Shown here piece by piece: positions 19,746 through 30,469 of a DNA stretch of 64,000 nt. The DNA lies in NCBI GenBank assembly GCA_963662175.1, contig OY759219.1:27818908-27882907 (forward strand). The letters are read 5' to 3'. The stretch's first letter is position 1. Each line of letters starts with the position of its first letter. Origin of the DNA: Aradus depressus (taxonomy: Eukaryota > Arthropoda > Insecta > Hemiptera > Aradidae). Made by a program: the position numbers and the translations under genes. The notes under the pieces were generated by a model. It saw only the letters and a list, made by a program, of their open reading frames with translations. It was not told the origin of the DNA and did not search any database.

Positions 19746-20831
19746 GAGACAATGATTAACTAGCTATATTATACAGTGTCTCCAAAATTTGCCTTAATTT
19801 TGTAATTTTTCGACCAAACTTTTTTCATTTATTCCGAGTATACTCTAGAAATTCCAAAGCTAGTGCGTGTAATGTATTTTTTTTTTGAGAATTAAAAACG
19901 AGAGCGTATGGATTTTATTTCATATTTTTAATTTAATCTTGAAAGAGGCATTTCAGTTCAACTCCAAATAAAATCAAATATGCCGTTTCAAAGATCAGCA
20001 TTGCAAATCAGAATCACTATCCCTGACGTTTTCTTACAATTTGGCTTCCGTATGTATCTTTATTATTCTGTACACTGATTACTAAAATGTGTAAATGATT
20101 ATTAAAATATCATAAAATCAATTATTATTATTTGTATAAAAACAGCTGTTAGGATTGAAGTAACTTAATTAGTGAATAATATAGAAAGATGGACAGTCGA
20201 AGGAGAGAAGTGGAAGTGGACAGTCTAGAGAGAGAAGTGTTTTTAGACTTAAGGTGTAGTGAACCGTGTAGAAGTGAAATTAACAGTGGAGGTACTTTTA
20301 TTTATTTATTTATATGTTTATATGCCCAAAACAACATTGATATAAATAATGGCCACAATATTTAAAAAGAAAAGATACTAAAGTAAATGTATAAATTAGT
20401 TTGTAAGATTTTTTGCAAATAATTTGATTTTTTTTTTTGATATTGTTATTTTGATGTTATTTAAAATGTAAATAAATAATTAGGTAAATAAACCCAATAT
20501 TTGTTCTCTTATTCTATGCTATTCATTTCCCCGTACGTGTGAACCAAGTAAGATAATTTACACCATTGGATTAGACTTAACAATTAAAAAAATTAAATAA
20601 AAAATAAAAAAGATGGCATCTTTTTAGTAAAAGAAGAAATCCAAATGAAATTTTTTTAAAAGAGAAGAAAGTGCATGTATTTCTTCAAAATTGCACGTCT
20701 TCAACTATCGATATTTTTTTAGGGCCCTTTTTGGAAACTACTGTAAAAATCAAAATTCAGTAGAAGACCAGCTACAATTTCTACAGGAAATGTGGTAATT
20801 TTATAATTTATTTATATTCAATATTTATTAA
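19746..20831. other. AT-rich gap, no supported gene
   Basis: Nothing recognised. Ordinary AT-rich DNA up to the Helitron boundary. Confidence 0.5.
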
Positions 20832-20887
20832 TCTATATTAATAAAGCTGAAACGGGGTTTGTTTGTTTGTATGTATGTTTGTTCCAG

Positions 20888-21675
20888 CATCACGCCCAAA
20901 CCGCTGGACGGATTTTTATGAAACTGCCCATGTAGCATTCTTTTGAGCCCGATTGAATAATAGGCTATGTGGCGTCCCAAAATTTTGATCGGGAGGGGGG
21001 GTTGTAAGGGGGGCCTAAGTATATAAATAGTGCTAACTCATTAACTAATGGTCAAATTGTCATGAAATTTCACACGTAGTCTTTTTAAAAGCCAAACAGG
21101 AAAAAAAGGTGTGTGGCGTCCCAAAGTTTTGAACGGGAGGGGGGGTTGTGGGGGGGCCTAAGTATAAATATAGAGCTAACTCTTTAACGGTTGGTCGGAT
21201 TGTCACGAAATTTCACATGGAGTAATCCTGAAGGCCAAATAGAAAAATAAGGTGTGTGGCGTTCCAAAGTTTTGATCGGGAGGGGGGGTTGTAAGGGGGG
21301 CCTACGTATATAAATAGTGCTAACTCATTAACTAATGGTCGAATTGTCATGAAATTTCACATGTAGTATTCCTAAAGGTCAAATAGAAATATTAGGTGTG
21401 TGACGGCCCAAAATTTTGAACAGGAAGGAGGGTTGTGGGAGGGGGGCTAAATATACATATAGAGTTAGCTCATTAACGGTTGGTCGTATTGTCACGAAAT
21501 TTCGCATATATTATTCCTGAAGGCCAAATAGAAAAATAAGGAGTGTGGCGTCCCGAAGTTTTGAACGGGTGGCGGGGTTGAGTGGGGGGGGGGGGGACTA
21601 AGTATAAATATAGAGCTAGCTCATTAACGGTTGATCGTATTGTCATGAATCGGATTGTCATGAATTTCACATGTA
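20888..21675 (+). repeat. 137-bp tandem array (unit I)
   Basis: About five and a half units of 'gtgtggcgtcccaaagtttt', a G-run, 'cctaagtataaatatag', 'ctaactcattaac' and 'gattgtcatgaaatttcaca'. The first unit is continuous with the Helitron 5' end, so the array seems to have grown from the 5' subterminal sequence. Confidence 0.85.
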
Positions 21676-22140
21676 GTAGTAGTAACTATGTATTCGCTGT
21701 GGGGTTCACTGTTGCAAGACATTTACTAGCTGTGATGTCCAGCGTTCCTAATATCGTACTAGCTGTGGGGTCCGCTGTTGCAAGGTACTTACTAGCTGTA
21801 GTGCTCAGCCCCAGCGTTCCTAACTATGTACTGGCTGTGGGGTTCGCTGTTGCAAGGCACCTATAAGACATTTACTAGCTGTAATGCCCAGCGTTTCTAA
21901 TTACGTACTAGCTGTGAAGTTCGCTGTTGCAAAGCACTTTCTAACTGTAATGCCCAGCGTATTTAACTACATACTAGCTGTGGGGTCTGCTGTTGCAAGG
22001 CGCTAGCAGTGTGGCCCAGCGTATTTCCCTCGTAGGTACTAGCTGTGGGATCCGCCGTTGCAAAACTCATACTAGCTGTGATGCCCTGTGGTTCTAACTA
22101 CATACTATCTGTGGGGTTCGCAGTTGCAAGGCACCTACTA
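21676..22140 (+). repeat. 66-bp tandem array, left part
   Basis: Unit made of two related halves, 'gtactagctgtggggtccgc' with 'tgttgcaaggca', and 'ctagctgtgatgcccagcg' with 'ttcctaacta'. The unit length is divisible by three, which keeps frames open. Confidence 0.9.
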
Positions 22141-22181
22141 GGGACACAGAAGAGGAGGAGGCCTACGGGATATTAAAATTC

Positions 22182-23540
22182 ATGGAGGAGGCGACAGCGG
22201 TGAGTCACAAGGAGGTGAGGCGGGAAACTCGAAGAGATAAAGTCCTCTCGAAAGTCGCGGAGTTTACGCAGCGTGAGTGGCCGGTTCATGACAGAACTAG
22301 GCAACTTGGTGAGTTCCATACAAAGAAAGATGAAGTTTCGTTAGAGGATGGAGTATTACTCTGGGGCCGTAGAGTAATCGTCCCTGGAAGCCTTCAACCC
22401 AGAATACTCGGAGAGTTGCACAGTGGGCATCTGGGTGAAAGGAAGATGAAGGAGCTTGCCCGTTCTTATGTATGGTGGCCTGGAATCACTAGGGAGATAG
22501 AAAGGACGGTGAAAACATGCGACGTGTGCCAGCTGAATCAAAGAGAGCCGGATAAAGTCACAGTTCATCCTTGGAAGTGGCCGCAGGGTCCATGGCAGCG
22601 GCTACATATCGATTATTCTGGGCCGTTTATGGGAACATCATTCTTAGTGGTAATAGGTGCCTACTCAAAGTGGCCAGAAGTTTTCAAGATGAGTTCCACA
22701 ACCTCCGACTCCACGGTAAGTGTACTAACGTCCCTTTTTGCAAGGTTCGGAATACCTGAACAAGTTGTCACGGACAACGGGCCACAGTTTGCAGGGGCCG
22801 AATTTGAACAATTCATGAGGAGAAATAATATCTTGCACCTCAAATCCGCTCCTTATCATCCGGCGACGAACGGACAAGTGGAGCGATTTATGCAGACTCT
22901 CAAACGAAGCCTGCGGGCTATGAAGAACCAGGGAGGAACGTTGCAGAAGAAAATAGATATATTTTTGCTGAGCTATCGCGTTGCCCCTCACAGTACTACA
23001 GGACAGGCTCCGAGCGAGTTGCTGATGAGGCGACTGGTTCGCACTCGGCATGATACCATGCGGGAGAGTGTGAGGTCTAAAGTCGGTAAGAAGCAAGAGG
23101 CCGCGGGACTAGCTGTGAAGAAAGAAAGGGGATTCGAAGAAGGAGACGCGGTATTGGTCCGGTCATACAATGACTCGGCCAAGTGGAAACGAGGAGTTGT
23201 AAAAAGGAGGTTGGGCCAAAGACACTATGAAGTGGAGGTAGATGGTGCCATTTGGAAGAGGCACACTGACCAGCTCCAGTTGGATCGAGGCAGGGCTGAC
23301 TCTCTGAGCAGACCTCCTGAGGTGTTGATGGAGTCGAGCACTTCACGGACTGGATCTCTGGGGCCGCCAACAGCTCAGGAAGACGTGGCTTCTGCAACCT
23401 GCAGAGAGGAGCGGGCTGAGGTGCCGCAAGCTACCAGGTGCAGCACCAGAGTCCGGCATCCGCCTAGCAGACTAACATACGTCAGGCCTGGGATACAAAT
23501 AGGCCGGCTGTCATCAGCGCTGCCGGGGAAGAGACGTTAG
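22182..23540 (+). CDS. Ty3/gypsy integrase (plus-strand arm)
   Basis: A 452-residue frame covering integrase from the end of the RNase H linker to the C terminus. An HHCC zinc site is visible (H80, H83, C113, C116). The DD35E catalytic triad is complete: D144 in HIDYSGPF, D198 in VTDNGPQF, E234 in NGQVERF. A basic C-terminal domain follows, with KRGVVKRRLGQRHYEVEVDG and KRHTDQL as in gypsy chromodomain-less integrases. The ATG at 22182 is only the first methionine; the homologous sequence is open back to 22141. No LTR or gag lies on this strand. The sequence ends at the junction microhomology GACGTTAG. It integrates element cDNA in intact relatives. Here it is an orphan segment unlikely to be expressed as such. 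Confidence 0.85.
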   Translation: MEEATAVSHKEVRRETRRDKVLSKVAEFTQREWPVHDRTRQLGEFHTKKDEVSLEDGVLLWGRRVIVPGSLQPRILGELHSGHLGERKMKELARSYVWWPGITREIERTVKTCDVCQLNQREPDKVTVHPWKWPQGPWQRLHIDYSGPFMGTSFLVVIGAYSKWPEVFKMSSTTSDSTVSVLTSLFARFGIPEQVVTDNGPQFAGAEFEQFMRRNNILHLKSAPYHPATNGQVERFMQTLKRSLRAMKNQGGTLQKKIDIFLLSYRVAPHSTTGQAPSELLMRRLVRTRHDTMRESVRSKVGKKQEAAGLAVKKERGFEEGDAVLVRSYNDSAKWKRGVVKRRLGQRHYEVEVDGAIWKRHTDQLQLDRGRADSLSRPPEVLMESSTSRTGSLGPPTAQEDVASATCREERAEVPQATRCSTRVRHPPSRLTYVRPGIQIGRLSSALPGKRR

Positions 23541-25313
23541 TACACTTACCGTGGAGTCGGAGGTTGTGGAACTCATCTTGAAAACTTCTGGCCACTTTGA
23601 GTAGGCATCTATTACCACTAAGAATGATGTTCCCATAAACGGCCCAGAATAATCGATATGTAGCCGCTGCCATGGACCCTGCGGCCACTCCCACGGATGA
23701 ACTGTGACTTTATCCGGCTCTCTTTGATTCAGCTGGCACCCGTCGCATGTTTTCACCGTCCTTTCTATCTCCCTAGTGATTCCAGGCCACCATACATAAG
23801 AACGGGCAAGCTCCTTCATCTTCCTTTCACCCAGATGCCCACTGTGCAACTCTCCGAGTATTCTGGGTTGAAGGCTTCCAGGGACGATTACTCTACGGCC
23901 CCAGAGTAATACTCCATCCTCTAACGAAACTTCATCTTTCTTTGTATGGAACTCACCAAGTTGCCTAGTTCTGTCATGAACCGGCCACTCACGCTGCGTA
24001 AACTCCGCGACTTTCGAGAGGACTTTATCTCTTCGAGTTTCCCGCCTCACCTCCTTGTGACTCACCGCTGTCGCCTCCTCCATGAATTTTAATATCCCGT
24101 AGGCCTCCTCCTCTTCTGTGTCCCTCCTGTCTTCCCCTTCCATTGTGTTGATTTCGTTCCATTGTATAGGGAGCTTACGAATAAAGTCCCTTCCTAAGAG
24201 TGCTTTACTCTTGTGCGGGCAAACATAAAAATATCCACTATAAGATAGCCCCTTATAGACCAGATCTATCTTAAGTTTGCCTTCCGGTACTATAGTTTCC
24301 CCAGTGTAGGTCCTTAAAGTGACCGAGGTTGGCTTCAGTGACAGCCTTTCGACCTTCATCAGCTTCTTGGCTTCGCCTACACTCATCACACTCAAAACCG
24401 CCCCGGTGTCCACCTCTATATCGACACGCTTCCCGTTGATGGTAACTGGCAACAACATAGGCTTGCTTTGCGATATCTTATTCAGCCGGCCACGGTTTAC
24501 CTCTTGATAACACACCTCATTATCCGTGTGGTCACTGTCACTTGACTCCTCACTTACCTCATTCACTCTAATTTTGGCTCTACAAACTTTGCGAAGATGT
24601 CCCTTACGCCCACACTTACTGCATTTACTATTTTTATATTGACAGTCCATTTTGATATGTCCCTTTTTTCCGCAACAATAACAAACTAAATTAGCTTTGC
24701 TGTCCTTATATCCGCTACCTTTCTTATTTAGAGTACCTTTGCGTAATGCATGTAGTCCACTCACCTCATTGTTCTTCAACACCGAAGCTTCCTCCAGGGC
24801 GGACTCTAAGGACGTGGCTATGTCCAGCGCTTTCTGCAAGGTTAAATCGGGTTCTGTCAACAGCCTGGACTGAATGTTCACCGAATTTAACCCTATTACC
24901 AGAAGGTCCCTCAGTGTCACATCCAAATAGTCCCCGTAGATGCAGTAACGTGCTTTACTTTTGAGTCTGTAATAAAAGGTATTAACGGACTCACCTACAT
25001 CCTGCTTACACTGATGCAGTCTGAAACGCTCCGCAATTTCCACAGTTTTAGGACGAAACTGATTTACTAATAGCCTCACCAACGTGCTGTAGTCCATACT
25101 GGCAGGTTTGACAGGCTCACATGCTGCCCGCAGCCACGAATAAGTTTCTTTCCCAATGCTTCCCAGCAGAATTGGAACCATTTTTTCTTTCCGAACATCG
25201 TTCCCAACAAAAATGTTTTCTACGATTTCTAAATACTCCTCAATATCATCAGTATTTTTGTTAAATGTTTCCAATTTCCCGGAAAACATTTTAAACTTTT
25301 CCTCGTTCGCCAA
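23514..25313 (-). CDS. Ty3/gypsy gag-protease-partial integrase fusion, RT deleted
   Basis: A 599-residue frame. Residues 1-205 look like retrotransposon gag. Two CCHC zinc knuckles lie at 211-224 and 231-244. A retropepsin follows, with active-site DTG at 302-304 and the closing LLGRD at 372-376. Without any RT or RNase H, the frame then passes at about residue 391 into the linker and integrase zinc site (H490, H493, C523, C526) and the first catalytic Asp (554). It ends a few residues after the strand-switch junction, so the second Asp and the Glu are missing. The listed start is TTG, lying in the primer-binding site; the first ATG is codon 9 (25289). The element is non-autonomous. Confidence 0.8.
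   Translation of the reverse strand: MANEEKFKMFSGKLETFNKNTDDIEEYLEIVENIFVGNDVRKEKMVPILLGSIGKETYSWLRAACEPVKPASMDYSTLVRLLVNQFRPKTVEIAERFRLHQCKQDVGESVNTFYYRLKSKARYCIYGDYLDVTLRDLLVIGLNSVNIQSRLLTEPDLTLQKALDIATSLESALEEASVLKNNEVSGLHALRKGTLNKKGSGYKDSKANLVCYCCGKKGHIKMDCQYKNSKCSKCGRKGHLRKVCRAKIRVNEVSEESSDSDHTDNEVCYQEVNRGRLNKISQSKPMLLPVTINGKRVDIEVDTGAVLSVMSVGEAKKLMKVERLSLKPTSVTLRTYTGETIVPEGKLKIDLVYKGLSYSGYFYVCPHKSKALLGRDFIRKLPIQWNEINTMEGEDRRDTEEEEAYGILKFMEEATAVSHKEVRRETRRDKVLSKVAEFTQREWPVHDRTRQLGEFHTKKDEVSLEDGVLLWGRRVIVPGSLQPRILGELHSGHLGERKMKELARSYVWWPGITREIERTVKTCDGCQLNQREPDKVTVHPWEWPQGPWQRLHIDYSGPFMGTSFLVVIDAYSKWPEVFKMSSTTSDSTVSVLTSLPRQR
25300..25312 (-). other. retroelement primer-binding site
   Basis: TGGCGAACGAGGA starts two bases after the LTR end (…TTAACA, AT, TGG). 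It begins with TGG, the complement of a tRNA CCA end. The tRNA identity was not determined. Confidence 0.6.
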
Positions 25314-25314
25314 T

Positions 25315-25461
25315 TGTTAAGAAATTAGTACGACAAAATTGCCCAACATATTTTCACTTTATTTTACATTTCTAAACTAAGACTGATTTTCTAACACATG
25401 TATAATATACGAGACCAACATAATAATAACAGATGTTTTAATAAACATCAATGTCCTAACA
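25315..25461 (-). repeat. short gypsy LTR (147 bp)
   Basis: Minus strand begins TGTTAGGACATTG and ends TTTCTTAACA, so it has TG...CA ends. It holds an 'aaataaagtg' polyadenylation-like word. The PBS follows directly. It is the only LTR found. Confidence 0.7.
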
Positions 25462-26168
25462 CCTACTACCTGTAGGGCCCAGCGTTCCTAAAAACGTACT
25501 AGCTGTGGGGTCCGTCGTTGCAAAAGCATACTAGCTGTGATGCCCAGGGTTCCTAATATCGTACTAGCTGTGGGGTCCGTTGTTGCAAGGCATTTACTAG
25601 CTGTAGGGCCCAGCGTTCCTAACTTCGTACTAGCTGTGGGGTCCGTTGTTGCAAGGCATTTACTAGCTGTAGTGCCCAGCGTTCCTAACTATGTACTAGC
25701 TGTGAAGTTCGCTGTTGCAAAGCACTTACTAACTGTAATGCCCAGCGTATTTAACTACATACTAGCTGTGGGGTCCGCTGTTGCAAGGCACTTAATAGCT
25801 GTGATGCCCAGCGTTCCTAACTTCGTATTAGCTGTGGGGTCCGCTGTTGCGAGGCACATACTAGCTGTGGTGACCAGCGTTCCTAACTACGTACCAGCTG
25901 TTGGGTCAGCCGTCGCAAGGCACATACTAGCTACGATGCCCAGCATTCCCAACTACGTACTAGCTATGGTGCTCAGCGTTGCAAGCCACATACTAGCTGT
26001 GGTCACAAACGTTCTTAACTACGCACTGACTAGGACGTCCAGCGATGCTAAGTATTCACTAGGTGTGGCTTCCGCCGTTGAAAGGCGCATACTAGCTGTG
26101 GTGCCCAGGGGTCCTAAAAACTTACTAGCGTTACAACAGCTGAAGGACTATAAGCCTTATTCCGTATG
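25462..26168 (+). repeat. 66-bp tandem array, right part, with open frame 25537-26169
   Basis: About ten units. The 210-residue frame is a run of 22-residue repeats such as VPNYVLAVGSAVARHLLAV. The frame is kept open by the 66-bp period and is also open in sister arrays with different unit numbers. No start signal or domain supports a real protein. Confidence 0.85.
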
Positions 26169-26280
26169 AATAATTGAAAATTGTAACATCATGAATGTAC
26201 TGTCGAGGAACTGAATAGCGTTATAGAAGATATTGGGAGAAAAATCAAAGTTCCCCGGGCAACGCCGGGTATAACTGCTA

Positions 26281-28045
26281 TAGATTTAATATTTGTTAAA
26301 ACTGATAGAGAACGACCGGATTATCTGAATCCTACACAAAAATCAAAATAAAAATGTTTTTCAAAAAATTCACGCTATTTAACGGTTTATAGGCTTAATA
26401 ATTGTTAAAACTGATACGACAGAATCAGATATATCCGAAAAGTCCCATCCGACGGACGACGTGCTCAAGGCTATTTTCAACATAAGTGAAATTTCACCTA
26501 ACCAGGTTTTTTTACATAACATACGTCTCATTATCGAGTACCTAACATTCGAAAAAGCCCTGGATCATCGCTTAAAGTCCCATCCGAAGGACGACGTGCT
26601 CAAAGTGTTTTTTAACTTCCCGATTGAAACATCTGACCTAAGTGCCTCAGCTAGACTTCTAAGTGGCGATCCTGAGCTCGGTAGACTCCATTCTTCAAAT
26701 GTCTCGCTTTTTAACGGTTTATAGATTTAATATTTGTTAAAACTGATAGAGAACGACCGGATTATCTGAATCCTACACAAAAATCAAAATAAAAATGTTT
26801 TTCAAAAAATTTGCGCTATTTAACGGTTTATAGGCTTAATAATTGTTAAAACTGATACGAGAGATTCAGATTTATCCGGAAAGTCCCATCCGAAGGACGA
26901 CGTGCTCAAGTCTATTTTCAACCTAAGTGATATTTCACCTACCCAGGTTTATTTACATAACATACGTCTCATTATCGAGTACCTCACATTCGAAAAAGCC
27001 CTGGATCATTGCTTAATGTCCCATCCGAAGGACGACGTGCTCAAAGTTATTTTTAGCTTCCCGATTAAAACATCTGACCTAAGTGCCTCAACTAGATTTC
27101 TAAGTGGCGATCCTGAGCTCGGTAGACTCCATTCTTGAAATTTTTCGCTTTTTAACGGTTTATAGATTTAATATTTGTTAAAACTGATAGAGAACGACCG
27201 GATTATCTGAATCCTACACAAAAATCAAAATAAAAATGTTTTTCAAAAAATTCACGCTATTTAACGGTTTATAGGCTTAATAATTGTTAAAACTGATACG
27301 ACAGAATCAGATATATCCGAAAAGTCCCATCCGACGGACGACGTGCTCAAGGCTATTTTCAACCTAAGTGAAATTTCACCTAACCAGGTTTATTTACATA
27401 ACATACGTCTCATTATCGAGTACCTCACATTCGAAAAAGCCCTGGATCATCGCTTAAAGTCCCATCCGAAGGACGACGTGCTCAAAGTGTTTTTTAACTT
27501 CCCGATTGAAACATCTGACCTAAGTGCCTCAGCTAGATTTCTAAGTGGCGATCCTGAGCTCGGTAGACTCCATTCTTGAAATTTCTCGCTTTTTAACGGT
27601 TTATAGATTTAATATTTGTTAGAACTGATAAAGAACGACCGGATTATCTGAATCCTACACAAAAATCAAAATAAAAATGTTTTTCAAAAACTTTGCGCTA
27701 TTTAACGGTTTATAGGCTTAATAATTGTTAAAACTGATACTACAGATTCAGATATATCCGGAAAGTCCCATCCGAAGGACGACGTGCTCAAGGCTTTCAA
27801 CCTAAGTGGAAATTGACCTACCCAGGTTTATTTACATAACATACGTCTCATTATCGAGTACCTCACATTCGAAAAAGCCCTGGATCATCGCTTAATGTCC
27901 CATCCGAAGGACGAAGTGCTCAAAGTTATTTTTAACTTCCCGATTAAAACATCTGACCTAAGTGCCTCAGCTAGATTTCTAAGTGGCGATCCTGAGCTCG
28001 GTAGACTCCATTCTTCAAATTTCTTGTTTTTTAAAGGTTTATAGA
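26281..28045 (+). repeat. 441-bp satellite array A, four monomers
   Basis: Monomers start at 'tagatttaatatttgttaa' (26281, 26722, 27163, 27604). Each holds a 60-87 codon open frame with the same phase. About 175 bp of each monomer aligns with SINE S1 in antisense, from 'cattatcgagtacct' to 'gatcctgagctcggtag'. A second short SINE-like block 'gtcccatccgaaggacgacg' lies earlier in the monomer. Confidence 0.9.
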
Positions 28046-28226
28046 TTTAATATTTGTTAACTGACAGAGCCATAGAGTGTGCTGGTTTCGGATTATGCCA
28101 ACGTCAGCACAACGTTCAGACTGACTTTAAATATGGTGACACCGATCCACTATGGAAGAAAAATGCCAAAAAAAAAAAGATGTATGTATAGATATGAACA
28201 CAAATTAAAACTTGTGTACATTGTGA
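28046..28226 (+). repeat. satellite-to-Helitron linker
   Basis: Single-copy-like text ('gagccatagagtgtgctggt', 'gccaacgtcagcacaacg', 'aacttgtgtacattgtgata') found again at 34470-34641. Each time it is followed by a Helitron 5' region. Confidence 0.8.
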
Positions 28227-28299
28227 TAACGGCTGAACGGATTTTTATGAAACTTCTCATGTAGCATCCCTATGAGCCCCATTGAATAATAGGCTATGT

Positions 28300-29430
28300 G
28301 GCGTCCCAAAATTTTGATCGGGAGGGGGGGTTGTAAGGGGGGCCTAAGTATATAAATAGTGCTAACTCATTAACTAATGGTCAAATTGTCATGAAATTTC
28401 ACACGTAGTTTTTTAAAAGCCAAACAGGAAAAAAAGGTGTGTGGCGTCCCAAAGTTTTGAACGGGAGGGGGGGTTGTGGGGGGGCCTAAGATTAAATATA
28501 GAGCTAACTCATTAACTAATGGGCGAATCGTCATGAAATTTCACATGTAGTATTTTTAAAAGCCAAATAGGAAAAAAAGGTGTGTGGCGTCCCAAAGTTT
28601 TGATCGGGAGGGGGGGTTGTAAGGGGGGCCTAAGTATAAATATAGAGCTAACTAATTAACTAATGGGCGAATCGTCATGAAATTTCACATGTAGTATTTT
28701 TAAAAGCCAAATAGGAAAAAAAGGTGTGTGGCGTCCCGAAGTTTTGAACGGGAGGGGGGGTTGTGGGGGGGCCTAAGTATAAATATAGAGCTAACTCATT
28801 AACTAATGGGCGAATCGTCATGAAATTTCACATGTAGTATTTTTAAAAGCCAAATAGAAAAAAAAGGTGTGTGGCGTCCCAAAGTTTTGAACGGAAGGGG
28901 GGGTTGTGGGGGGGCCTAAGTATAAATATAGAGCTAACTCTTTAACAGTTGGTCGGATTGTCACGAAGTTTCACATGGAGTATTCCTGAAGGCCAAATAG
29001 AAAAATAAGGTGTGTGGCGTTCCAAAGTTTTGATCGGGAGGGGGGGTTGTAAGGGGGGCCTACGTATATAAATAATGCTAACTCATTAACTAATGGTCGA
29101 ATTGTCATGAAATTTCACATGTAGTATTCCTAAAGGTCAAATAGAAATATTAGGTGTGTGACGGCCCAAAATTTTGAACAGGAAGGAGGGTTGTGGGGGG
29201 GGGCTAAATATACATATAGAGTTAGCTCATTAACGGTTGGTCGTATTGTCACGAAATTTCGCATATATTATTCCTGAAGGCCAAATAGAAAAATAAGGAG
29301 TGTGGCGTCCCGAAGTTTTGAACGGGTGGCGGGGTTGAGGGGGGGGGGGGGGACTAAGTATAAATATAGAGCTAGCTCATTAACGGTTGATCGTATTGTC
29401 ATGAATCGGATTGTCATGAATTTCACATGT
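28300..29430 (+). repeat. 137-bp tandem array (unit II)
   Basis: Eight units, several almost identical to those of units I and IV. Long G-runs give 'gggagggggggttgt' in nearly each unit. Confidence 0.85.
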
Positions 29431-29439
29431 AGTAGTAGT

Positions 29440-30469
29440 AGTAACTATGTATTCGCTGTGGGGTTCACTGTTGCAAGACATTTACTAGCTGTGACGTCCA
29501 GCGTTCCTAATATCGTACTAGCTGTGGGGTTCGCTGTTGCAAGGCACTTACTAGCTGTAGTGCTCAGCCCCAGCGTTCCTAACTATGTACTGGCTGTGGG
29601 GTTCGCTGTTGCAAGGCACCTACAAGACATTTACTAGCTGTGATGCCCAGCGTTCCTAATTACGTACTAGCTGTGGGGTCTGCTGTTGCAAGGCGCTAGC
29701 AGTGTGGTCCAGCGTATTTAACTACGTAGGTACTAGCTGTGGGGTCCACCGTTGCAAAACTCATACTAGCTGTGATGCCCTGTGGTTCTAACTACATACT
29801 ATCTGTGGGGTCCGCAGTTGCTAGGCACCTACTACCTGTAGGGCCCAGCGTTCCTAAAAACGTACTAACTGTGGGGTCCGTCGTTGCAAAAGCATACTAG
29901 CTGTGATGCCCAGGGTTCCTAATATTGTACTAGCTGTGGGGTCCGTTGTTGCAAGGCATTTACTAGCTGTAGTGCCCAGCGTTCCTAACTATGTACTAGC
30001 TGTGAAGTTCGCTGTTGCAAAGCACTTACTAACAGTAATGCCCAGCGTATTTAACTACGTACTAGCTGTGGGGTCCGCTGTTGCAAGGCACTTAATAGCT
30101 GTGATGCCCAGCGTTCCTAACTTCGTACTAGCTGTGGGGTCCGCTGTTGCGAGGCACATACTAGCTGTGGTGACCAGCGTTCCTAACTACGTACTAGCTG
30201 TTGGGTCCGCCGTCGCAAGGCACATACTAGCTATGTTGCCCAGCATTCCCAACTACGTACTAGCTGTGGTGCTCAGCGTTGCAAGCCACATACTAGCTGT
30301 GGTCACAAACGTTCTTAAGTACGCACTGACTAGGACGTCCAGCGATGCTAAGTATTCACTAGGTGTGGCTTCCGCCGTTGAAAGGCGCATACTAGCTGTG
30401 GTGCCCAGGAGTCCTAAAAACTTACTAGCGTTACAACAGCTGAAGGACTATAAGCCTTATTCCGTATGA
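29440..30469 (+). repeat. 66-bp tandem array (unit II) with open frame 29903-30469
   Basis: Sister of the 25462-26168 array. The reading frame has the same C terminus (LLALQQLKDYKPYSV) but two fewer 66-bp halves. The gypsy insertion is absent. Confidence 0.85.

Larger units (their letters stand above)
22141..25461 (-). mobile_element. rearranged Ty3/gypsy LTR retrotransposon, fold-back structure
   Basis: Read on the minus strand: a 147-bp LTR, primer-binding site, gag, protease and the N-terminal part of integrase, then a switch at 23539 into an inverted integrase segment that runs back to 22141. About 580 bp (22150-22735 and 23535-24120) form an inverted repeat around an 800-bp spacer. Reverse transcriptase and RNase H are missing. 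No 3' LTR is present. The insert is flanked by CCTACTA and is absent from the sister arrays. Confidence 0.85.
22134..25468. repeat. 7-bp flanking duplication of the retroelement insertion
   Basis: CCTACTA at 22134-22140 and 25462-25468. The uninterrupted sister arrays have one CCTACTA at 29828-29834 and 36148-36154. Seven bases is longer than the 4-6 usual for Ty3/gypsy. Confidence 0.7.
20832..26281 (+). mobile_element. Helitron unit I, carrying two tandem arrays and a gypsy insertion
   Basis: Starts A|TCTATATTAATAAAGCTGAA at 20832 (5' TC after A). The near-terminal 'cgctggacggatttttatga' is the first unit of a 137-bp array (to about 21670). Then comes a 66-bp array (21680-22140 and 25462-26160), split by a 3.3-kb retroelement. 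The 3' hairpin CCCCGGGCAACGCCGGG is at 26253-26270, but the terminal CTAG has become CTAT (26278-26281) and the 441-bp satellite joins directly. There is no Rep/helicase ORF, so it is non-autonomous. Confidence 0.75.

Noticed and set aside
22356..23397. Several ORFs antisense or out of frame to integrase, and their mirror at 23697-24964
   Set aside because: Shadows of the gypsy coding sequence.
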